Shown here in pieces: positions 50,141 to 59,806 of a stretch of 64,000 nucleotides of DNA. A program made the position numbers and the translations under genes. The stretch's first letter is position 1. The number at the start of each line of letters is the position of its first letter. The stretch comes from Agrococcus lahaulensis DSM 17612. Its GTDB lineage: Bacteria; Actinomycetota; Actinomycetes; Actinomycetales; Microbacteriaceae. The notes under the pieces are model-generated. The model was not told where the DNA came from and ran no database searches. It saw nothing but the letters and a program-made list of their open reading frames with translations. Where the stretch lies: NCBI RefSeq assembly GCF_000425105.1, contig NZ_KE384303.1, positions 372,740 to 436,739 on the forward strand, in the 5' to 3' direction.

Positions 50141-51934
50141 GTGAGCGTGGCCGCGAGCGCGAAGCGCAGCAGCGATCGGGTGCGGACCGTCGTGGTCGCC
50201 ATCCTCACGTTCGCCCTCCTCGCCGCGTTCGTCGTGCGGCTCGCTGACATCCAGCTCGTGCGCGCCGAGGCCCTCAACGCCGAGGCGGATGGGCGGCGCG
50301 GGGTGACGCAGACGATCTTCGGCACGCGCGGGCCGATCGTCGACGCGAACGGCACCGTGCTCGCCGAGAGCGTCGATCGCTGGGACCTCACGATCTCGCC
50401 GCGCTACACGCGCGACCTGCAGCCCGGCATCGACCGCGTCGACGAGACGCTCACCGTGGGGGACGCGCTCGTCCAGATCGGCGCGATCACGGGCCAGGAC
50501 CCGGTCGACCTGCAGGCGAAGATCCTCGCGGAGCTCGAGCGCGACCCCGACTCCGACTACCTGCTGCTCGTCGACGGGCTCGACGTCGCGCAGTTCGAGG
50601 CGGTGCGCGACCTCGGGCTGCCCTACGTCTACCTCCGCCTGAATCCGCAGCGCGTGTACCCGGCCGGCTCCGTGGCGGGCAACCTCGTCGGCTTCATGGG
50701 CGCCGACGAGCCGCTCGCGGGCGTCGAGCGATCCGAGGACGAGTGCCTCGCTGCGGAGGACGGCGCGCGCGTCTTCGACCGCGGCGCGGACGGCACGCCC
50801 ATCCCCGGATCGATGACGACCCGGCCCGCCGTCGACGGCGGCTCGGTGCAGCTCACGATCGACGCCGACGTGCAGTTCCAGATGCAGCAGCTCACGCAGC
50901 AGTACACGTCGCAGCTGCGCGCGCGCAGCGGCACGAGCATCGTCATGCGCACCGACGGCTCGATCGTCGCGGTCGCCGAGTCGGCGACCGTCGACCCCAA
51001 CGACCCCACCGCGAGCGACGCCCGCGACCGCGGCTCGCGCGCCTTCACCGCCGCGTACGAGCCGGGCTCGATCTTCAAGGCGTTCTCGTTCGCGGCGATG
51101 CTCGACCTCGGCATCATCACGCCGCGGGACGAGCTGAGCGTGCCGTGGACGTACACGGCGCCGGGCGTGCGCGTGCGCGACGCGCTCTCGCACGAGGTCA
51201 AGCAGTGGACGGCCGCGGGCATCCTCGTCAACTCCTCGAACTCCGGCATGGTGCGCCTCGCCGAGCCGATGTCGACCGCCGACTACTACGAGTACCTCGA
51301 CCGCTTCGGCTTCGGCGAGACGACGGCGGTCGACTTCGCGGGGGAGCAGCCGGTGCCGCTCCGCAACCCCGCGAACCTCGACGCGCAGACGCAGCTCAAC
51401 GTGCTCTTCGGCCAGGGCATCGCCGCGACCCCGATCCAGGTCGCGTCGGCCTACCAGGCGCTCGCGAACGGCGGCGTGCACCTCCCCGCCCGGCTCATCG
51501 CGGGCTGCACCGACGCCGAGGGGGAGGTCACCGTGCCCGAGGTGGGCGAGGGGGAGCGGGTCGTGAGCGACACGACCGCCCGCCAGACGCTCGAGGTGCT
51601 CGAGAACGTCGTGACCGACTACGGCTACGACACCTTCCCGATCGAGGGGTACCGCATCGCCGCGAAGACCGGCACGGCGCAGATGGCGTACGAGGACGGA
51701 TCCGGCTACGACCCGAACCGGATGATGATCTCCGTCGCGGGCGTGTTCCCGGTCGACGACCCGCAGTTCGTCGTGCTCACGATGTACGACAGCCCTCAGA
51801 CGATCCGCACGAGCGGCGGGGCCATCCCGGCCTTCCACGATATGGTGAACCTCTTGATCCGCCACTTCGACATCCCGCCCAGCACGACCGAGCAGCCGGA
51901 GATCCCGCTCGAGTGGACCGCCGATCAGCCATGA
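50141..51934 (+). CDS. ftsI: Peptidoglycan transpeptidase FtsI (PBP3, class B PBP)
   Basis: A 597-residue class B penicillin-binding protein making septal cross-links with FtsW. One N-terminal helix, the dimerisation domain (GTRGPIVDANGTVLAES, YPAGSVAGNLVGF), and the transpeptidase domain with S-x-x-K (EPGSIFKAF), S-x-N (SSNSG) and KTG (AAKTGTAQM). GTG 50,141 chosen with AGGAAG upstream; GTG 50,147 is an alternative. The preceding 91 bp hold no gene but include TACCGT, a possible internal -10 box. Confidence 0.95.
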   Translation: MSVAASAKRSSDRVRTVVVAILTFALLAAFVVRLADIQLVRAEALNAEADGRRGVTQTIFGTRGPIVDANGTVLAESVDRWDLTISPRYTRDLQPGIDRVDETLTVGDALVQIGAITGQDPVDLQAKILAELERDPDSDYLLLVDGLDVAQFEAVRDLGLPYVYLRLNPQRVYPAGSVAGNLVGFMGADEPLAGVERSEDECLAAEDGARVFDRGADGTPIPGSMTTRPAVDGGSVQLTIDADVQFQMQQLTQQYTSQLRARSGTSIVMRTDGSIVAVAESATVDPNDPTASDARDRGSRAFTAAYEPGSIFKAFSFAAMLDLGIITPRDELSVPWTYTAPGVRVRDALSHEVKQWTAAGILVNSSNSGMVRLAEPMSTADYYEYLDRFGFGETTAVDFAGEQPVPLRNPANLDAQTQLNVLFGQGIAATPIQVASAYQALANGGVHLPARLIAGCTDAEGEVTVPEVGEGERVVSDTTARQTLEVLENVVTDYGYDTFPIEGYRIAAKTGTAQMAYEDGSGYDPNRMMISVAGVFPVDDPQFVVLTMYDSPQTIRTSGGAIPAFHDMVNLLIRHFDIPPSTTEQPEIPLEWTADQP

Positions 51935-51954
51935 GAGCGTTGGATGAGGAGAGG

Positions 51955-53535
51955 ATGTCCGTGGGACCCGTCGCACCGAGGATCCTGCGGCCCGAGCACC
52001 CCACGCCCAGGCCGCTCACCGGTCTCGTCGAGGCGTTCGAGCTGACGGTCGAGGCCGACCTCGACGGGATCGAGGTCACGGGCGTGACGCTCGACTCGAG
52101 CGACGTCGAGCCGGGCGACCTCTTCGCCGCGCTGCCCGGCGCCCGGCGCCACGGCGCCGAGTTCGCCGGGGCGGCGCTCGAGCGGGGCGCGGTCGCGATC
52201 GTCACCGACCCCGCGGGCGCCGCGATGCTCGAGACGGGCGCGCCCGTCATCGTGCTCGACGACCCGCGCGCGGCCCTCGGCGAGATCTCGGCCTGGGTCT
52301 ACCGCACGGGCGAGGACCGCCCGCGGCTCTTCGGCGTCACGGGCACGAACGGCAAGACGTCGACCTCGTTCATGCTCGAGGGCCTGCTCGCCGACCTCGG
52401 CTTCGTCACCGGCCTCTCGACGACCGCCGAGCGGCACGTCGGCGACCTCGTCGTGACGTCGAAGCTCACGACCCCCGAGGCGAGCGAGCTGCACGCGCTG
52501 CTCGCTCGCATGCGCGAGGCCGGCGTGCGCGCCGCCGTGCTCGAGGTGAGCGCGCAGGCGATCGAGCGGCACCGCGTCGACGGCGTCGTGTTCGACGTCG
52601 TCGCCTTCACGAACCTCAGCCACGACCACCTCGACGACTACGGCTCGATGGACGCGTACTTCGACGTCAAGGCCGAGCTCTTCACGCCCGATCGCGCCGA
52701 GCGCGGCGTCGTGTGCGTCGACACCGAGTGGGGCCGCCGCATCGCCGAGCGCAGCCGCATCCCCGTCACGACCGTCACGAGCGAGCCGGGCGTCGACGCC
52801 GACTGGCACGTCGACATCTGGGAGGAGACGCCGTCGTCGACGTCGTTCACCCTCACGGGCATCGACGGCGGCGCGATCGAGGTGCAGGTCCCGTTCATCG
52901 GCCGGCACATGGCGATCGACGCCGCGATCGCGATCCTCATGCTCGTCGAGGACGGCTTCGAGATGGAGGCGATCGCCGAGGTCATCGACCGCGGCATGCG
53001 CCCCACGCTGCCAGGCCGCATCGAGCGCGTCTCGGGCGATGCGGGCCCGGCGGTCTTCCTCGACTACGGCCACAGCCCCGACGCCTTCGCGCAGACGCTC
53101 GAGGCGCTCCGGCGCGTCACCGAGGGCCGCCTCGTCATGCTCTTCGGCGCCGACGGCGACCGCGACGCGACCAAGCGCGCCGACATGGGCCGCATCGCGG
53201 CCGAGCTCGCCGACGCCGTCGTCGTGACCGACTTCAACCCGCGCACCGAGGACGCCGCGAGCATCCGCGCCCAGGTGCTCGAGGGCGCTCGCGCCGCCGC
53301 CGGCGGCAAGCCCGTGATCGAGTCGTCGCCCGAGGAGGCGGCGATCCGCGAGGCGCTGCGGCTCGTCGGCCCCGGCGACACCGTGCTGTGGGCGGGCCCC
53401 GGCGACGCCGACTACCGCGACGTCGCGGGGGTGCGCGAGCCGTTCGACGCGCGCGCCGAGGCGCGCCGCGCGCTCGAGGAGGCCGGCTGGCCCACCGAGG
53501 AGCGCGGCGAGCGCCCGGCGCGGGACGTGCGCTGA
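51955..53535 (+). CDS. murE: UDP-MurNAc-tripeptide ligase MurE with atypical specificity motif
   Basis: A 526-residue Mur ligase adding the third amino acid of the stem peptide. It has GVTGTNGKTSTSFMLEG (ATP), TTPEASELHALLARM, carbamylated-Lys region YFDVKAELF and the C-terminal domain. The specificity motif, DNPR in meso-DAP enzymes, reads FNPR here (TDFNPRTED). Microbacteriaceae have B-type peptidoglycan with diaminobutyrate, ornithine, lysine or homoserine, so a non-DAP substrate is likely (inference). ATG 51,955 chosen for the GAGGAGAGG just upstream; ATG 51,931 would overlap the ftsI stop. Confidence 0.93.
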   Translation: MSVGPVAPRILRPEHPTPRPLTGLVEAFELTVEADLDGIEVTGVTLDSSDVEPGDLFAALPGARRHGAEFAGAALERGAVAIVTDPAGAAMLETGAPVIVLDDPRAALGEISAWVYRTGEDRPRLFGVTGTNGKTSTSFMLEGLLADLGFVTGLSTTAERHVGDLVVTSKLTTPEASELHALLARMREAGVRAAVLEVSAQAIERHRVDGVVFDVVAFTNLSHDHLDDYGSMDAYFDVKAELFTPDRAERGVVCVDTEWGRRIAERSRIPVTTVTSEPGVDADWHVDIWEETPSSTSFTLTGIDGGAIEVQVPFIGRHMAIDAAIAILMLVEDGFEMEAIAEVIDRGMRPTLPGRIERVSGDAGPAVFLDYGHSPDAFAQTLEALRRVTEGRLVMLFGADGDRDATKRADMGRIAAELADAVVVTDFNPRTEDAASIRAQVLEGARAAAGGKPVIESSPEEAAIREALRLVGPGDTVLWAGPGDADYRDVAGVREPFDARAEARRALEEAGWPTEERGERPARDVR

Positions 53536-54938
53536 TGCTCCGGATGCGCGCCCGCGAGATCGCGGCGGCCGTCGGTGGAGCGCTCCAGGGCGACGACGTG
53601 CTCGTGACGGGCTCGGTCGAGACCGACTCGCGCCTGGTCGCAGCCGGCGGCGTCTTCGTCGCGATGCCGGGCGAGTCGACCGACGGCCACCGCTTCGTCG
53701 ACGCGGCCGTCGCCGCGGGCGCCGCGCTCGTCATCGCCGAGCGCCCGCTCGAGCAGGCCGTGCCGCACATCGTGGTCGACTCCGGCGTCGTCGCGCTCGG
53801 CGCGCTCGCCGCCGACGTCATCCGGCGCGTGCGCGAGGCGGGCGCGCTCACCGTCATCGGCGTCACCGGCTCGAACGGCAAGACGACGACGAAGAACATG
53901 CTGCAGGCGATCCTCGAGCAGCACGGGCCCACCGTGAGCCCGATCAAGTCGTTCAACAACGAGGTCGGCGCCCCGATGACGATGCTGCGCATCGACGAGT
54001 CGACGCGGTACCTCGTGCTCGAGATGGGTGCGAGCTACGTCGGCGACATCGCCCGCCTGACGGCCATGTCGCATCCGGACGTCGGGGTCGTGCTCAAGGT
54101 CGGGCTCGCCCACGCGGGCGAGTTCGGCGGCGTCGAGGCGACGACGCGCGCGAAGACCGAGATGGTGCAGGACCTCGACTCCCACCACGTCGCCGTGCTC
54201 AACCGCGACGACGAGCGCGTCGCGGGGATGGCCCGGTCGACGCGCGCGCGCATCGCGTGGTTCGGCACCTCGCCCGGCCCCGCCGACGAGCCGACGACCC
54301 TGTGGGCGGGCGACGTCGACTCGACGCTCGAGGGCACGATCGCGACCGTCCACCGCGGCGACGAGTCGTGGCCGCTGCGCCTGCGCATCCTCGGCGAGCA
54401 CCACGTCATGAACGCGCTCGCAGCCCTCACCGTCGCCGACGCGCTCGGCCTCGACCTCGAGCGCGCCGTCGGGGCGCTCGGGAGCCTCGAGCGCGCGGAG
54501 CGCTGGCGCATGGAGCTGCTCGAGCCCGGTGGCGGCATCACGGTCATCAACGACGCCTACAACGCGAGCCCCGACTCGATGGCCGCCGCGATCCGCTCGC
54601 TCGCGCACATGACGCGCGGGGCGCAGCGCCGCTCGATCGCCGTGCTCGGCGAGATGGGCGAGCTCGGCGCGCTCTCGACCGAGGAGCACGACCGCATCGG
54701 CCGGCTCGCGGTGCGCGTGCGCATCGACCGGCTCGTCGTCGTCGGGAGCGCGGCGAAGGCGATCCACGACGCGGCCGAGCTCGAGTCATCGTTCGGCCAG
54801 GACACGGCGTGGGTCGAGACGGCAGAGGAGGCCGAGGCGCTGCTGCGATCGAGCCTCGAGCCCGGCGACGTCGTGCTCGTGAAGTCGTCGCTCTCCGCGG
54901 GCCTCAAGGACCTCGGCGACCGGATCGGGGGCCGCTAG
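53535..54938 (+). CDS. murF: UDP-MurNAc-tripeptide–D-Ala-D-Ala ligase MurF
   Basis: A 467-residue Mur ligase completing the pentapeptide. VIGVTGSNGKTTTKNML is the ATP loop; SFNNEVGAPMTMLR, LEMGASYVGDIARL and NDAYNASPDSMAAAIR are MurF-specific. The ATG overlaps the murE stop by one base (TGATG). mraY starts directly after its stop. Confidence 0.96.
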   Translation: MLRMRAREIAAAVGGALQGDDVLVTGSVETDSRLVAAGGVFVAMPGESTDGHRFVDAAVAAGAALVIAERPLEQAVPHIVVDSGVVALGALAADVIRRVREAGALTVIGVTGSNGKTTTKNMLQAILEQHGPTVSPIKSFNNEVGAPMTMLRIDESTRYLVLEMGASYVGDIARLTAMSHPDVGVVLKVGLAHAGEFGGVEATTRAKTEMVQDLDSHHVAVLNRDDERVAGMARSTRARIAWFGTSPGPADEPTTLWAGDVDSTLEGTIATVHRGDESWPLRLRILGEHHVMNALAALTVADALGLDLERAVGALGSLERAERWRMELLEPGGGITVINDAYNASPDSMAAAIRSLAHMTRGAQRRSIAVLGEMGELGALSTEEHDRIGRLAVRVRIDRLVVVGSAAKAIHDAAELESSFGQDTAWVETAEEAEALLRSSLEPGDVVLVKSSLSAGLKDLGDRIGGR

Positions 54939-56042
54939 ATGCTCGTGCTCATCGCCTCCGCCGGCATCGCCCTGCTCGTCTCGCTGCTCGCGACGCCGCT
55001 GTTCATCCGCGGCTTCGCGCGGATCGGCTGGGGCCAGTTCATCCGCGACGACGGCCCGCAGTCGCACCACACGAAGCGCGGCACGCCCACCATGGGCGGC
55101 CTCATCTTCATCGTCGCGATCCTCGCGGGCTACTTCGGCGGGAAGCTCGTCGGGCAGGACCCGCCGACCGTGCCGGTGCTGCTCGTGCTGCTGCTCATCG
55201 TCGGGATGGGCGTCGTCGGCTTCGTCGACGACTTCCTGAAGATCTCGAACCAGCGCTCGCTCGGCCTCGGCGGCTGGGCGAAGGTGCTCGGCCAGCTCGT
55301 CGTCTCGGTCGCGTTCGGGGTGCTCGCCGTCACCGTGCCCGTCGGCCCGAGCGGCCGGCCCGTCGTCGACCCGGTCATCTCGGGCGTCCGCGACATCCCG
55401 TGGCTCGACCTCGCGCCGTGGGGCGCGCTCGGCGTCATCGTCTTCGTGCTGTGGATCACGCTCATCAACGTCTCGGCGGCGAACGCGGTCAACGTCACCG
55501 ACGGGCTCGACGGCCTCGCGACCGGCTCGATGATCCTGTCGATGATCGGCTACGCCTTCATCGCCTTCTGGCAGTTCAACCAGTCGTGCTTCACGCCCGG
55601 CGCCGCGGAGGAGGATCTCTTCCGCTGCTACGACGTGGCGCAGCCGCTCGACGTCGCGACGCTCGCGGCCACGATCGCCGCCGCGCTCATCGGCTTCCTG
55701 TGGTGGAACACGAGCCCCGCGCAGGTGTTCATGGGCGACGTCGGCTCCCTCGCGCTCGGCGGCGCCCTCGCGGGCCTCGCGGTCATGACCGACACGCACC
55801 TGCTGCTGCTGCTCATCGCGGGCCTGCCGATCATCACGACGGGCTCGGTCATCGTGCAGCGCGCCTACTTCAAGATCACGGGCGGCAAGCGCATCTTCCT
55901 CATGAGCCCGCTGCACCACCACTTCGAGCTCAAGGGCTGGGCCGAGATCACGGTCGTCGTGCGCTTCTGGATCATCGCGGGGCTCTGCGTCGCGGCGGGC
56001 GTCGGCCTGTTCTACTTCCAGTGGCAGGTGGCGACGCCGTGA
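54939..56042 (+). CDS. mraY: Phospho-MurNAc-pentapeptide transferase MraY
   Basis: A 367-residue integral membrane enzyme with about ten helices that makes lipid I from undecaprenyl phosphate and UDP-MurNAc-pentapeptide. Landmarks: GTPTMGGLIFI, VGFVDDFLKISNQRSLGL (catalytic Asp pair), NAVNVTDGLDGLATG and MSPLHHHFELKGW. ATG begins immediately after the murF TAG, and the stop overlaps the murD GTG by 4 bp. Confidence 0.96.
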   Translation: MLVLIASAGIALLVSLLATPLFIRGFARIGWGQFIRDDGPQSHHTKRGTPTMGGLIFIVAILAGYFGGKLVGQDPPTVPVLLVLLLIVGMGVVGFVDDFLKISNQRSLGLGGWAKVLGQLVVSVAFGVLAVTVPVGPSGRPVVDPVISGVRDIPWLDLAPWGALGVIVFVLWITLINVSAANAVNVTDGLDGLATGSMILSMIGYAFIAFWQFNQSCFTPGAAEEDLFRCYDVAQPLDVATLAATIAAALIGFLWWNTSPAQVFMGDVGSLALGGALAGLAVMTDTHLLLLLIAGLPIITTGSVIVQRAYFKITGGKRIFLMSPLHHHFELKGWAEITVVVRFWIIAGLCVAAGVGLFYFQWQVATP

Positions 56043-57535
56043 GCCGGCTCGACGACCTCACCTCCTGGCACGCGGACTGGCGGGGACTGCGCGTCGCGGT
56101 GCTCGGCCTCGGCGTGACGGGCTTCGCCGCGGTCGACACGCTCGTCGAGCTGGGCGCCGACGTCACGGCCATCGCCGAGCGCGTCGACGACGAGCGGCGC
56201 ACGATCCTCGGCGTCCTGGGCGTGCCGATCGTCGAGGTCGGCCGCGAAGGCTCGCCGGCGGCGCTCGAGGAGGCCGAGCTCGTCATCGCCTCGCCCGGGC
56301 TGCGGCCCGACCACCCGTGGCTCGCGGCAGCGGCCGAGCGCGGCATCCCCGTGTGGGGCGACATCGAGCTCGCGTGGCGCGTGCGCGACAAGGTGCGCGC
56401 CGCCGAGTGGATCCTCGTCACGGGCACGAACGGCAAGACGACGACGACGCAGCTCACGGCGCACATGCTGCGCGAGGCGGGCAAGCGCGTCGCGCCGGTC
56501 GGCAACATCGGCACGCCCGTGCTCGACGCGGTCCGCGACCCCGAGGGCTTCGACGTGCTCGTCGTCGAGCTCTCGAGCTTCCAGCTCCACAGCCTCCCGA
56601 CCGACGGCCCCGGCGCGCTGTGGCCGCACTCCGCCGCGTGCCTCAACATCGACGACGACCACCTCGACTGGCACGGTTCGGCGGATGCGTACCGCGCGGC
56701 GAAGGGCAAGGTCTACGGCAACGCGAGGGTCGCGGCCGTCTACAACGTCGAGGACGACGCGACCATGCGGCTCGTCGAGGAGGCCGATGTCGTCGAGGGC
56801 TGCCGCGCGATCGGCTTCTCGCTCGGCGTGCCCGGCCCGAGCGACCTCGGCATCGTCGACGGCGTGCTCGTCGACCGCGCCTTCCTCGACGAGCGCCGCT
56901 CGAGCGCGCTCGAGCTCGCGCACCTCGACGACCTCGAGCCCGCGGGGCTCCGCTCGCCCCACATGGCGCGGAACGTGCTCGCGGCCGCCTCGCTCGCGCG
57001 CGCGTTCGGCGCCGATCCCGCCCACGTGCGGGAGGCCATCCGCTCGTTCCGGCTCGACCGCCACCGCACCGAGCTCGTCGCGATCGTCGACGGCGTGCGC
57101 TTCGTCGACGACTCGAAGGCGACGAACCCGCACGCCGCCGAGGGCTCGCTCAGCGCCTTCGACCCCGTCGTGTGGATCGTCGGCGGGCTCTTCAAGGGCG
57201 CGGACGTCGCCCCGCTCGTCGCGAAGCACGCACGCCGCGTCGCCGCCGCGATCGTGATCGGCGTCGACCGCGCGCCCGTCGTGGAGGCGTTCGCGCGACA
57301 CGCGCCCGGCATCCCGGTCGTCGAGGTCGACACGCCCGACACTGGATCGGTGATGCGGATCGCCGTCGAGGCGGCCGCATCGCACGCCGAGCCAGGCGCG
57401 ACGGTCCTGCTGGCCCCGGCGGCGGCATCCATGGACCAGTTCGTTGACTACGCGGAGCGCGGCGACCGGTTCGCCGACGCGGTGCGGGAGAGGGGGGCTC
57501 GTGGCGACCACGACGGCTCCCGCCCCGGCGGCTGA
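56039..57535 (+). CDS. murD: UDP-MurNAc-L-alanine–D-glutamate ligase MurD
   Basis: A 498-residue Mur ligase adding D-Glu. N-terminal nucleotide-like domain (VAVLGLGVTGFAAVDTL), ATP loop VTGTNGKTTTTQLTAHM, VELSSFQLHSL and C-terminal DDSKATNPHAAEGSL. The C-terminal end is extended and overlaps the ftsW coding region by 35 bp, so ftsW translation is probably coupled to it. Confidence 0.95.
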   Translation: MSRLDDLTSWHADWRGLRVAVLGLGVTGFAAVDTLVELGADVTAIAERVDDERRTILGVLGVPIVEVGREGSPAALEEAELVIASPGLRPDHPWLAAAAERGIPVWGDIELAWRVRDKVRAAEWILVTGTNGKTTTTQLTAHMLREAGKRVAPVGNIGTPVLDAVRDPEGFDVLVVELSSFQLHSLPTDGPGALWPHSAACLNIDDDHLDWHGSADAYRAAKGKVYGNARVAAVYNVEDDATMRLVEEADVVEGCRAIGFSLGVPGPSDLGIVDGVLVDRAFLDERRSSALELAHLDDLEPAGLRSPHMARNVLAAASLARAFGADPAHVREAIRSFRLDRHRTELVAIVDGVRFVDDSKATNPHAAEGSLSAFDPVVWIVGGLFKGADVAPLVAKHARRVAAAIVIGVDRAPVVEAFARHAPGIPVVEVDTPDTGSVMRIAVEAAASHAEPGATVLLAPAAASMDQFVDYAERGDRFADAVRERGARGDHDGSRPGG

Positions 57536-58721
57536 GACCAGACCGGCCGGGATGGGCCGACGCGCGCTCGTGCGCGTGCGCGCCGTCTTCGGCGCACCGA
57601 CCCTCAACGCGGCGCTGCTCTCGGGCACGACGCTCTTCCTCGTCGCCTTCGGGCTCATCATGGTGCTCTCGTCGTCGTCGGTCGAGGCCTACGTCGCGGG
57701 CGGCTCCTTCTTCACCGACTTCGCGAAGCAAGCGGCGTTCGCCGCCGTGGGCGTCGTGCTCATGCTGCTCGCCGCGCGCATGCCGGCCACGACGTGGCAG
57801 CGCCTCGCGTGGCTCGGCATCATGCTCGGCATCGCGCTGCAGGTGCTCGTCTTCACGCCGCTCGGCTTCGGCGCGAACGGCAACCGCAACTGGATCGGCA
57901 TCGGCGGCTTCTCCCTCCAGCCGTCCGAGTTCGTCAAGGTCGCGCTGTGCGTGTGGCTCGCGATGATCATGACGCGCAAGCAGGCTCGCATCCACGGCTT
58001 CTGGCAGGCGTGGATCCCCGCCGGCCCCGTCGCGGCCCTCTCGATCGGCCTCGTCCTGCTCGGCAGCGACCTCGGCACGGTCGTCATCATGGCGCTGCTG
58101 TCGTTCGGCGCCCTGTGGTTCGCGGGCGTCAAGTGGTGGCACCTCGCCCTGCCGGCGGTCGGCCTCGGCCTGCTCGCCGTGCCGGTCGTGCTCTCGAGCC
58201 CCTCGCGCGTGCGCCGCGTGACGGCGTTCATCCAGGGCTGCACCGACGCCGACTACTACTCGGGCTGCTGGCAGCAGCTCCACGGCACGTGGGCGCTCTC
58301 GGCCGGCGGCCTCTTCGGCGTCGGCCTCGGCAACTCGAGCGCGAAGTGGTCATGGCTGCCCGAGGCCGACAACGACTACATCTTCGCCATCATCGGCGAG
58401 GAGCTCGGGCTCCTCGGCGCAGCCGTCGTCCTCGCGCTCTTCGCGCTCCTCGCGTGGACGATGCTGCGCATCGTGCGCGACGCGTCGCTGCAGATGACGC
58501 GCGTCGTCACCGGCGCCGCGATGGTGTGGCTCGTCGGTCAGGCGATCGTCAACATCGGCGTGGTGCTGGGCCTGCTGCCCGTGCTCGGCGTGCCGCTGCC
58601 GTTCATCTCCTCGGGCGGCTCGCAGCTCATCGCGGCGCTGCTGATCGTCGGCGTCGTGCTCTCGCTCGAGCGGGTCGACAACCCGACCGTGCGCGGCGCG
58701 CTCGCCGAGGCGCGGGACTGA
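57501..58721 (+). CDS. ftsW: SEDS glycosyltransferase FtsW
   Basis: A 406-residue SEDS-family lipid II polymerase with about ten helices, partner of FtsI in septal wall synthesis. [52 protein letters not shown] and [13 protein letters not shown] are family signatures. GTG 57,501 was chosen because GAGAGGGGGG precedes it; this start is inside murD, a 35-bp overlap. Confidence 0.95.
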   Translation: MATTTAPAPAAETRPAGMGRRALVRVRAVFGAPTLNAALLSGTTLFLVAFGLIMVLSSSSVEAYVAGGSFFTDFAKQAAFAAVGVVLMLLAARMPATTWQRLAWLGIMLGIALQVLVFTPLGFGANGNRNWIGIGGFSLQPSEFVKVALCVWLAMIMTRKQARIHGFWQAWIPAGPVAALSIGLVLLGSDLGTVVIMALLSFGALWFAGVKWWHLALPAVGLGLLAVPVVLSSPSRVRRVTAFIQGCTDADYYSGCWQQLHGTWALSAGGLFGVGLGNSSAKWSWLPEADNDYIFAIIGEELGLLGAAVVLALFALLAWTMLRIVRDASLQMTRVVTGAAMVWLVGQAIVNIGVVLGLLPVLGVPLPFISSGGSQLIAALLIVGVVLSLERVDNPTVRGALAEARD

Positions 58722-58723
58722 CG

Positions 58724-59806
58724 ATGCGCGTCCTGCTCGCCGGCGGCGGCACCGCCGGCCACGTGAACCCGCTGCTCGCGACCGCGCAGCGGCTGCGCGA
58801 GCGGCGCCCGGAGGTCGAGCTCCTCGTGCTCGGCACGCGCGAGGGCCTCGAGCGCGAGCTCGTGCCGCGCGCGGGACTCGAGCTCGCGACGATCGAGAAG
58901 CTGCCCTTCCCGCGCCGCCCCGACCTCGCCGCGCTGCGCTTCCCGGGCCGCTGGCGGCGGGCCGTCGCCGAGGTGCGCGCGCTCATCCGCGAGCGGCGCA
59001 TCGACGTCGTGGTCGGCTTCGGCGGCTACGCCTCGGCGCCCGCCTACCGCGCGGCGCGGCTCGAGCGCGTGCCGATCGTCATCCACGAGGCGAACGCGAA
59101 GCCCGGCATGGCCAACCTGCTCGGTGCGCGCTGGACCGAGTTCGTCGGCATCTCCTACCGCGCGACCCGGCTGCCGGGCGAGCTCGTCGGGATGCCGCTG
59201 CGCCCCGAGATCACCTCCCTCGATCGCGCGGGCCTGCGCCCCGAGGCGCTCGCCGAGCTCGGCCTCGCCGCCGACCGGCCCACGCTGCTCGTCACGGGCG
59301 GCTCGCAGGGCGCCCGGTCCATCAACCGGGCGATCGTCGCCGCGGCCGCCGACATCGTCGACGCCGGGTGGCAGATCCTCCACCTCTCCGGCGGCCGGCA
59401 GACCGACTTCGAGCCCGCGACCGTGCCGCACTACGTCGCGATCGAGTACCTCGACCGCATGCACCTCGCGCTCGCCGCCGCCGACCTCGTCGTGTGCCGC
59501 GCGGGGAGCCTCACCGTCTCCGAGCTCATGGCGGTCGGGCTGCCCGCGATCTACGTGCCGCTGCCCTACGGCAACGGCGAGCAGGGCCTCAACGCCGCCG
59601 ACCAGGTCGCAGCCGGGGGAGCCGAGCTCGTCCCCGACGCCGAGTTCACGGCAGAATGGGTGCGCGCGCGGCTCGTGCCGCTGCTGCGGGACGCCGATCG
59701 CCTCGCGGCGATGGCCTCCGCCTCCGCGGGAGCCGGCGCGAGCGACGGCAGCGACCGGATGTGCGATCTCATCGAGCGGGCCGCCGCCACGAGGAGGCAG
59801 CCGTGA
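58724..59806 (+). CDS. murG: Lipid I GlcNAc-transferase MurG
   Basis: A 360-residue GT-B glycosyltransferase that converts lipid I to lipid II at the membrane inner face. [65 protein letters not shown] and [20 protein letters not shown] are family motifs. ATG lies 2 bp past the ftsW stop; the stop overlaps the murC GTG. Confidence 0.96.
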   Translation: MRVLLAGGGTAGHVNPLLATAQRLRERRPEVELLVLGTREGLERELVPRAGLELATIEKLPFPRRPDLAALRFPGRWRRAVAEVRALIRERRIDVVVGFGGYASAPAYRAARLERVPIVIHEANAKPGMANLLGARWTEFVGISYRATRLPGELVGMPLRPEITSLDRAGLRPEALAELGLAADRPTLLVTGGSQGARSINRAIVAAAADIVDAGWQILHLSGGRQTDFEPATVPHYVAIEYLDRMHLALAAADLVVCRAGSLTVSELMAVGLPAIYVPLPYGNGEQGLNAADQVAAGGAELVPDAEFTAEWVRARLVPLLRDADRLAAMASASAGAGASDGSDRMCDLIERAAATRRQP

